Assembly: GCF_003990915.1 (NCBI RefSeq)
Contig: NZ_BHXQ01000002.1
Location: forward strand, 715,688-779,687
Source: Chryseotalea sanaruensis
Lineage (GTDB): Bacteria; Bacteroidota; Bacteroidia; Cytophagales; Cyclobacteriaceae
DNA: 64,000 nucleotides
Direction: 5' to 3'
Part shown: positions 60,350 through 64,000 of the stretch, in pieces
Layout of the letters: every line of letters begins with the position of its first letter
How positions within the stretch are numbered: position 1 is the stretch's first letter
Made by a program: the position numbers and the translations under genes
The notes under the pieces: generated by a model
Told to the model about the DNA's origin: nothing
What the model saw: only the letters and a program-made list of their open reading frames with translations
The model's database searches: none

Positions 60350-60430
60350 CTTTCGAATTTATAATCCGGAAGCCTTATCAAAGGATTTTTAATCCGAAAC
60401 AACATTGAATTATAGATTCGGAGGAGCTGG
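60350..60430. repeat. CTTCCGAATT palindromic repeat, copy 3 (degenerate)
   Basis: CTTTCGAATTTATAATCCGGAAG at 60350-60372 with GCCTTATCAAAGGATTTTTAATCCG behind it corresponds to the copy at 20859 (GCCTTATCAAAGGG). It has several changes, and a further TTCGGAGGAGCTGG at the end. It sits 120 bases from copy 2 in opposite orientation. Confidence 0.65.
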
Positions 60431-60472
60431 CAAAAATTGTCAATTGTCCATTATTAAATCCCATCTGCTCAC

Positions 60473-61687
60473 TTAATTCTCCTCAAACTGTTTTTCAAGT
60501 GGGCCGGCCTTTTCAAGGTCTGCAATAATTTGTGAGTCGAGTGGTGTACGCTTGATAACGTTGTAGCTATCCCAAAAATCTTTATTGTAGTTGAAATGTT
60601 GGAACTGTAAGCCATAACGTTTCATGCTTTCTGTGGCTCCGATTCTGGAGAGAGGATTGGTATTTATGTTATTAATGAGTAGTTGCTGGAACAACTCTGT
60701 TTTAAATTTCAATTCATTTTTTTCCAGGTCGTACCAGTTAATAGCTGAAGTCATCTTCATAAAACTGATATACATTTTGCCCTCATAGCGTTTAAACTCT
60801 ACAACTTTATCAGTGCCGGCAAATCGTCCTTCAAGATTCTTTCTCTTACCTACTACATCCTGAGTATCGGTATTGGTTTTAAACTCAAAACGAATAATGG
60901 CGAAATCTTCCTTATCTATAAAAAAACGTAGTGAGTACTCACCAGTATAGGCCACTACAAAAATCTCGTGGCCATTGTAGTAAGAGTCCTTTTCGCGATT
61001 CATCACTGCAAATAGTTCTTCGCGCGCATCAATTTGACGATAACGAATGTTGTTATTCAGTAATAGGTCTTCTAACAGATTATCCTGATCAAAATAAGTA
61101 GTGAATTTACTTTCGTATCCAAGACTTTGCCGCATTTCCACAAGCTTTACACGCTCTTTTAGTTTGTGCTTGTTCCGCGGCTCTTTCGAATCTTCATCAT
61201 AAATTTGCACTGCTGCCTCCATTAATGAAATATAAGTGCCACCAACTCGCTTAATGTCTCTGTAAAAGCCGTCTAGTAAAAAGGGCTTTTGCGGAAGGTT
61301 ATCATTAGCTCTGGCTAAAGCAATTCGCAGGACGTCTCCGCCTTTAAGGGAATCCTCCACAATAAGTTCTTTCAAGAAGGTGGTTGAGCGCTCCATTTCT
61401 ATTCTAACTAAGGAGCTACCGGTAATTGACCAAATCGGGGCTTCGTAGCTTTTATAACCAAGCATACTGATAACCAGAATTTCGTTTCTGAACTCATTAG
61501 GGATATAGAAATCAAACTCCCCCTGTAGGTTGCTTATTACACCCAAGGATTTACCCTTTATGCCGATTGAAGCAAAAGCAAGCGATTCTTGTGAGATTTT
61601 GTCCACTACCTTGCCTGACAGCGTAATGGTTTGAGCCTGTGCCAGATTAAAGCAGACAACGAAAAGAATGATAAGGAACCCTCGCAT
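60473..61687 (-). CDS. CarboxypepD_reg-like domain protein, exported
   Basis: This 404-residue protein has a signal peptide (about 1-18, CFNLAQAQ). A carboxypeptidase regulatory-like beta domain (about 20-105: ITLSGKVVDKISQESLAFASIGIKGKSLGVISNLQGEFDF) is followed by a C-terminal domain of about 290 residues with no recognised motif. Proteins of this form are frequent in Bacteroidota and usually sit at the outer membrane; some belong to transport systems like SusC, but the plug and barrel are absent here. It is divergent from a LytS/LytTR pair across 148 bases. Confidence 0.78.
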   Translation of the reverse strand: MRGFLIILFVVCFNLAQAQTITLSGKVVDKISQESLAFASIGIKGKSLGVISNLQGEFDFYIPNEFRNEILVISMLGYKSYEAPIWSITGSSLVRIEMERSTTFLKELIVEDSLKGGDVLRIALARANDNLPQKPFLLDGFYRDIKRVGGTYISLMEAAVQIYDEDSKEPRNKHKLKERVKLVEMRQSLGYESKFTTYFDQDNLLEDLLLNNNIRYRQIDAREELFAVMNREKDSYYNGHEIFVVAYTGEYSLRFFIDKEDFAIIRFEFKTNTDTQDVVGKRKNLEGRFAGTDKVVEFKRYEGKMYISFMKMTSAINWYDLEKNELKFKTELFQQLLINNINTNPLSRIGATESMKRYGLQFQHFNYNKDFWDSYNVIKRTPLDSQIIADLEKAGPLEKQFEEN

Positions 61688-61835
61688 TTTATAATTAGCC
61701 TTAAAGATGGTGAAGGGAGGTAGTTTTTCAAACGTAACGTAAGATAAACCCTAAAATTGAACGTTTATCGGTTTATAGAAAACTTTAACTGGGTTTGCTT
61801 TTCGATGACTAACTTTAGTCTCAATTTGTGATTTC

Positions 61836-62966
61836 TTGGGCTTATTGGACAACATACCGAATATCTGGAAAAGGGCTTATGTGCTGCTCTGCCTCTGGTA
61901 TGCCCTTAATTTTGGGGTAAGCACTATTCTTCAATATGAGTTTGAAACTCCCCATGCCTTCATTTTTTGGAATGCTTTATACTTGTTTGAAGCGCTGTGT
62001 GTTCTCATAATAGCCATATTTTTATACGCGCGTTTTCTCTTTCAATTCAGTATTTATGTTCAGGTTGTTGGGCATATTCTGGGTACCACTGTGTATTTTT
62101 TTTTAATGGGTTCCCTGTCCTATTATCTACAAGATTATGTAGAGGGCTATGTTTACTTTGATCATTGGAAAGAGCACTTGTTGGGGTTGTTAAAATGGGA
62201 GGGTGTTGACTTCCATAATCAATATGTAATTTCACTTGCTGTTTTTTATATCATTCAATACTTCTATAACGTTCAAAAGAAGGAGCAAGAGAAGAGCGAG
62301 CTTACGCTGAAGAATAGGGAGATGCAACTCTCCTTATTGAAATCGCAGATCAATCCTCATTTTCTCTTCAATACGCTTAACTCGATTAATACACTAGTTG
62401 GCTCCAGTAAAGAGCAGGCACGCAAAGTAATTACACAGCTTTCTGACATTTTTCGTTATGCGTTAGATTCGCATGGCGACCAAATGGTTAAGCTTTTACA
62501 CGAAATTGATTTCATCGATAGCTACATGCGGATACAACAAGTTCGCTTCGGTGAACGTTTACGGTTTGTAAAGAATGTTGATTTTACCTGCCTGAGTGTG
62601 GCTATACCTCCTATGATTCTACAGCCACTCGTAGAAAATTCAGTTAAATACGGTATTGCACCCAAAGACGAGGGGGGCACGATTGTACTAACGGTTAAAC
62701 GCACAGAGGAGGGCACGATTTTTTTTGAAGTTAAAGATGATGGGCTTGGCTCAAAAGCAAAGAAAGTGATGGACAGCTATACCGGCTCTGGTGTAGGTTT
62801 AAGTAATACTGATCAACGTCTGAGAAGTATTTTCGGTCCTGGTTCTGGCTTGCGAATACGCTCAAACGAAAATGGATATTCGGTAAGTTTTTTTATACCT
62901 ACTGAAGTTAATGTACCTAGCACAAGAACACACTTGATAAACGAAGAATTAAATAAAGCTGTATGA
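61836..62966 (+). CDS. LytS-type sensor histidine kinase
   Basis: This 376-residue kinase has four N-terminal transmembrane helices (about 12-30, 45-66, 70-92, 130-146). A His_kinase domain (LKSQINPHFLFNTLNSINTLV, phospho-acceptor His175) and a HATPase domain with LVENSVKYGIAP and DDGLGSKAK complete it. It is of the YehU/LytS class that acts with LytTR regulators. The reading begins with TTG at 61836, no ATG being available nearby. Its stop overlaps the next gene's ATG by four bases; the pair is one operon. The signal is unknown. Confidence 0.92.
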   Translation: MGLLDNIPNIWKRAYVLLCLWYALNFGVSTILQYEFETPHAFIFWNALYLFEALCVLIIAIFLYARFLFQFSIYVQVVGHILGTTVYFFLMGSLSYYLQDYVEGYVYFDHWKEHLLGLLKWEGVDFHNQYVISLAVFYIIQYFYNVQKKEQEKSELTLKNREMQLSLLKSQINPHFLFNTLNSINTLVGSSKEQARKVITQLSDIFRYALDSHGDQMVKLLHEIDFIDSYMRIQQVRFGERLRFVKNVDFTCLSVAIPPMILQPLVENSVKYGIAPKDEGGTIVLTVKRTEEGTIFFEVKDDGLGSKAKKVMDSYTGSGVGLSNTDQRLRSIFGPGSGLRIRSNENGYSVSFFIPTEVNVPSTRTHLINEELNKAV

Positions 62967-63706
62967 AAATTAATTGCTTAATAATAGATGATGAACCCCT
63001 GGCAAGAGAACTCCTCAAAGAATTTTTAGGTCAACATCCTGAACTGACCTTAATGGGAGAATGTTCAAAGGGGACAGAAGCAGTTGATAAAATTGACGAG
63101 CTAAAGCCAGATTTAATTTTTCTGGATGTACAAATGCCAGGCATGAATGGTTTTGATGTATTGGATGAAATCACGCACGATCCTTTTGTGATTTTCACAA
63201 CTGCCTACGATCAATATGCCATAAAGGCTTTTGAAAAAAATGCAGTTGATTATTTATTGAAGCCTATCGATCATGAGCGGTTTAAGCTCGCAGTAGATCG
63301 CGCGATCGGGCGTATGAATACTGATCAGAATAATGTGGGTGAATTGTTGCGTAACATGAAGACTGAGAATCGTTCTTCATACGACTCACATATTTTTGTT
63401 CAGAAGTCTGAGAAGCTTATTAACCTTTCCGTTGAAGAAATTGAGCACTTGGAGGCTTCGGGTGACTACACCATTCTCACCACTAAAAATGATCAGTTTG
63501 TAAGCTCTTCAGGAATTGGTAAACTCGAAGAGATTCTGAATCCCGATATTTTCATTCGCGTTCACAGAAGCACCATTATCAACATCAACTCTTTAAAGGA
63601 AATTGAAAAGCACTTTAATGGAGGCATGATTGTGAAGATGAATAATGGAAAAAGTTTTCCGGTTAGCCGCACTTATGCGAAGTTGATCAGGAAAAAAGTC
63701 GTTTAA
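62963..63706 (+). CDS. LytTR-family response regulator
   Basis: This 247-residue regulator has a receiver domain (IDDEPLARELLKEFL; phospho-acceptor Asp in LIFLDVQMPGMNG near residue 54; VDYLLKPID with the conserved lysine) and a C-terminal LytTR DNA-binding domain (about 140-245, IFVQKSEKLINLSVEEIEHLEASGDYTIL, RVHRSTIININSLKE, FPVSRTYAKLIRKK). It is translationally coupled to its kinase (ATGA at 62963-62966). LytTR proteins bind direct repeats with a 9-bp half site; none is evident in the window. Followed by a long heptamer repeat. Confidence 0.95.
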   Translation: MKINCLIIDDEPLARELLKEFLGQHPELTLMGECSKGTEAVDKIDELKPDLIFLDVQMPGMNGFDVLDEITHDPFVIFTTAYDQYAIKAFEKNAVDYLLKPIDHERFKLAVDRAIGRMNTDQNNVGELLRNMKTENRSSYDSHIFVQKSEKLINLSVEEIEHLEASGDYTILTTKNDQFVSSSGIGKLEEILNPDIFIRVHRSTIININSLKEIEKHFNGGMIVKMNNGKSFPVSRTYAKLIRKKVV

Positions 63707-63760
63707 TCAGTTGACAAATTTCAGGTTCAAAATTTCGAATTGAGTAACCAGTTTGAAATT

Positions 63761-64000
63761 TTGAATTTTGAATTATGAATTATGAATTATGAATTATGAA
63801 TTATGAATTATGAATTATGAATTTTGAATTTTGAATTTTGAATTTTGAATTTTGAATTTTGAATTTTGAATTTTGAATTATGAATTATGAATTATGAATT
63901 ATGAATTATGAATTATGAATTATGAATTATGAATTATGAATTATGAATTATGAATTATGAATTATGAATTATGAATTATGAATTATGAATTATGAATTAT
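63761..64000. repeat. Heptanucleotide tandem repeat in blocks of two unit variants
   Basis: From 63761 to the window end the sequence is a pure tandem array of 7-base units: 2 TTGAATT, 7 ATGAATT, 8 TTGAATT, then 17 ATGAATT and two more bases. The array is 34 complete units long and continues past the end. The preceding 50 bases have shorter related words. It lies downstream of the LytTR gene, in no coding frame, and has no CRISPR-like spacers. Confidence 0.95.

Noticed and set aside
63761..64000. Heptamer array considered as a CRISPR or as a coding repeat.
   Set aside because: There are no unique spacers and no frame starts or ends in it; it is a simple tandem repeat.
1..64000. Insertion sequences, prophage genes or rRNA operons.
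   Set aside because: No transposase, integrase, phage structural gene or rRNA-like sequence was recognised on either strand.

Overview
The window is a chromosome segment from a member of the Bacteroidota, most likely of the Cytophagales group (the order is inferred, the phylum is well supported). Promoter-like sites read TAnnTTTG (514, 18372, 29856, 57774) and clear Shine-Dalgarno sites are absent. The gene set is also typical: a beta-propeller sensor kinase, PadR-coupled permeases with an N-terminal prefix domain, a LytS/LytTR pair, CarboxypepD_reg-like proteins and WbqC.

Region 1-37.3 kb is mainly core chromosome. It starts with a cut fatty acid desaturase, a cold-shock protein and a DEAD-box helicase. 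A signalling cluster follows (two histidine kinases, a LuxR-type response regulator and a lipoprotein around paired palindromes). Then come clpC, wbqC-like, sua5/ywlC and mutS on the minus strand, and an M1 peptidase, pyrH and frr on the plus strand. An AraC/NmrA/membrane-protein cassette, polA (with a decayed proofreading domain), a UbiA-type prenyltransferase, a PAS kinase, a pair of STAS-like proteins, guaB and rlpA come next. The stretch ends with a PadR/FtsX-permease pair, an ECF sigma factor and two thioredoxin-fold proteins.

Region 37.3-53.8 kb is an accessory, defence-rich island. It carries four copies of one palindromic repeat family, one of them interrupted by a roughly 200-bp element with 20-bp terminal inverted repeats. 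Its genes are a mobile-mystery A/B (HTH-Fic) module preceded by four 18-bp palindromes at exact 33-bp spacing, an unnamed two-gene nuclease-like module (HARE-HTH/ExK protein plus QxK protein), and a type I restriction-modification operon (hsdM-hsdS-Abi-hsdR) followed by a HEPN protein. The island also has a small XRE regulator divergent from two unknown genes across an inverted-repeat promoter, and an AbiE-type toxin-antitoxin pair. A tRNA-Ser(UGA) lies at its right edge. I saw no integrase or transposase.

Region 54-64 kb returns to core genes: a secreted protein, an alkyltransferase-like protein lacking the catalytic cysteine, a sodium:solute symporter, clpS, recR, an aminotransferase, a CarboxypepD_reg-like protein and a LytS/LytTR two-component pair. 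The window ends inside a heptanucleotide tandem repeat made of blocks of two unit variants.

Intergenic DNA is unusually rich in dispersed palindromic repeats (at least five families) and AT-rich low-complexity tracts. All protein calls rest on motif recognition by eye; no database search was run.
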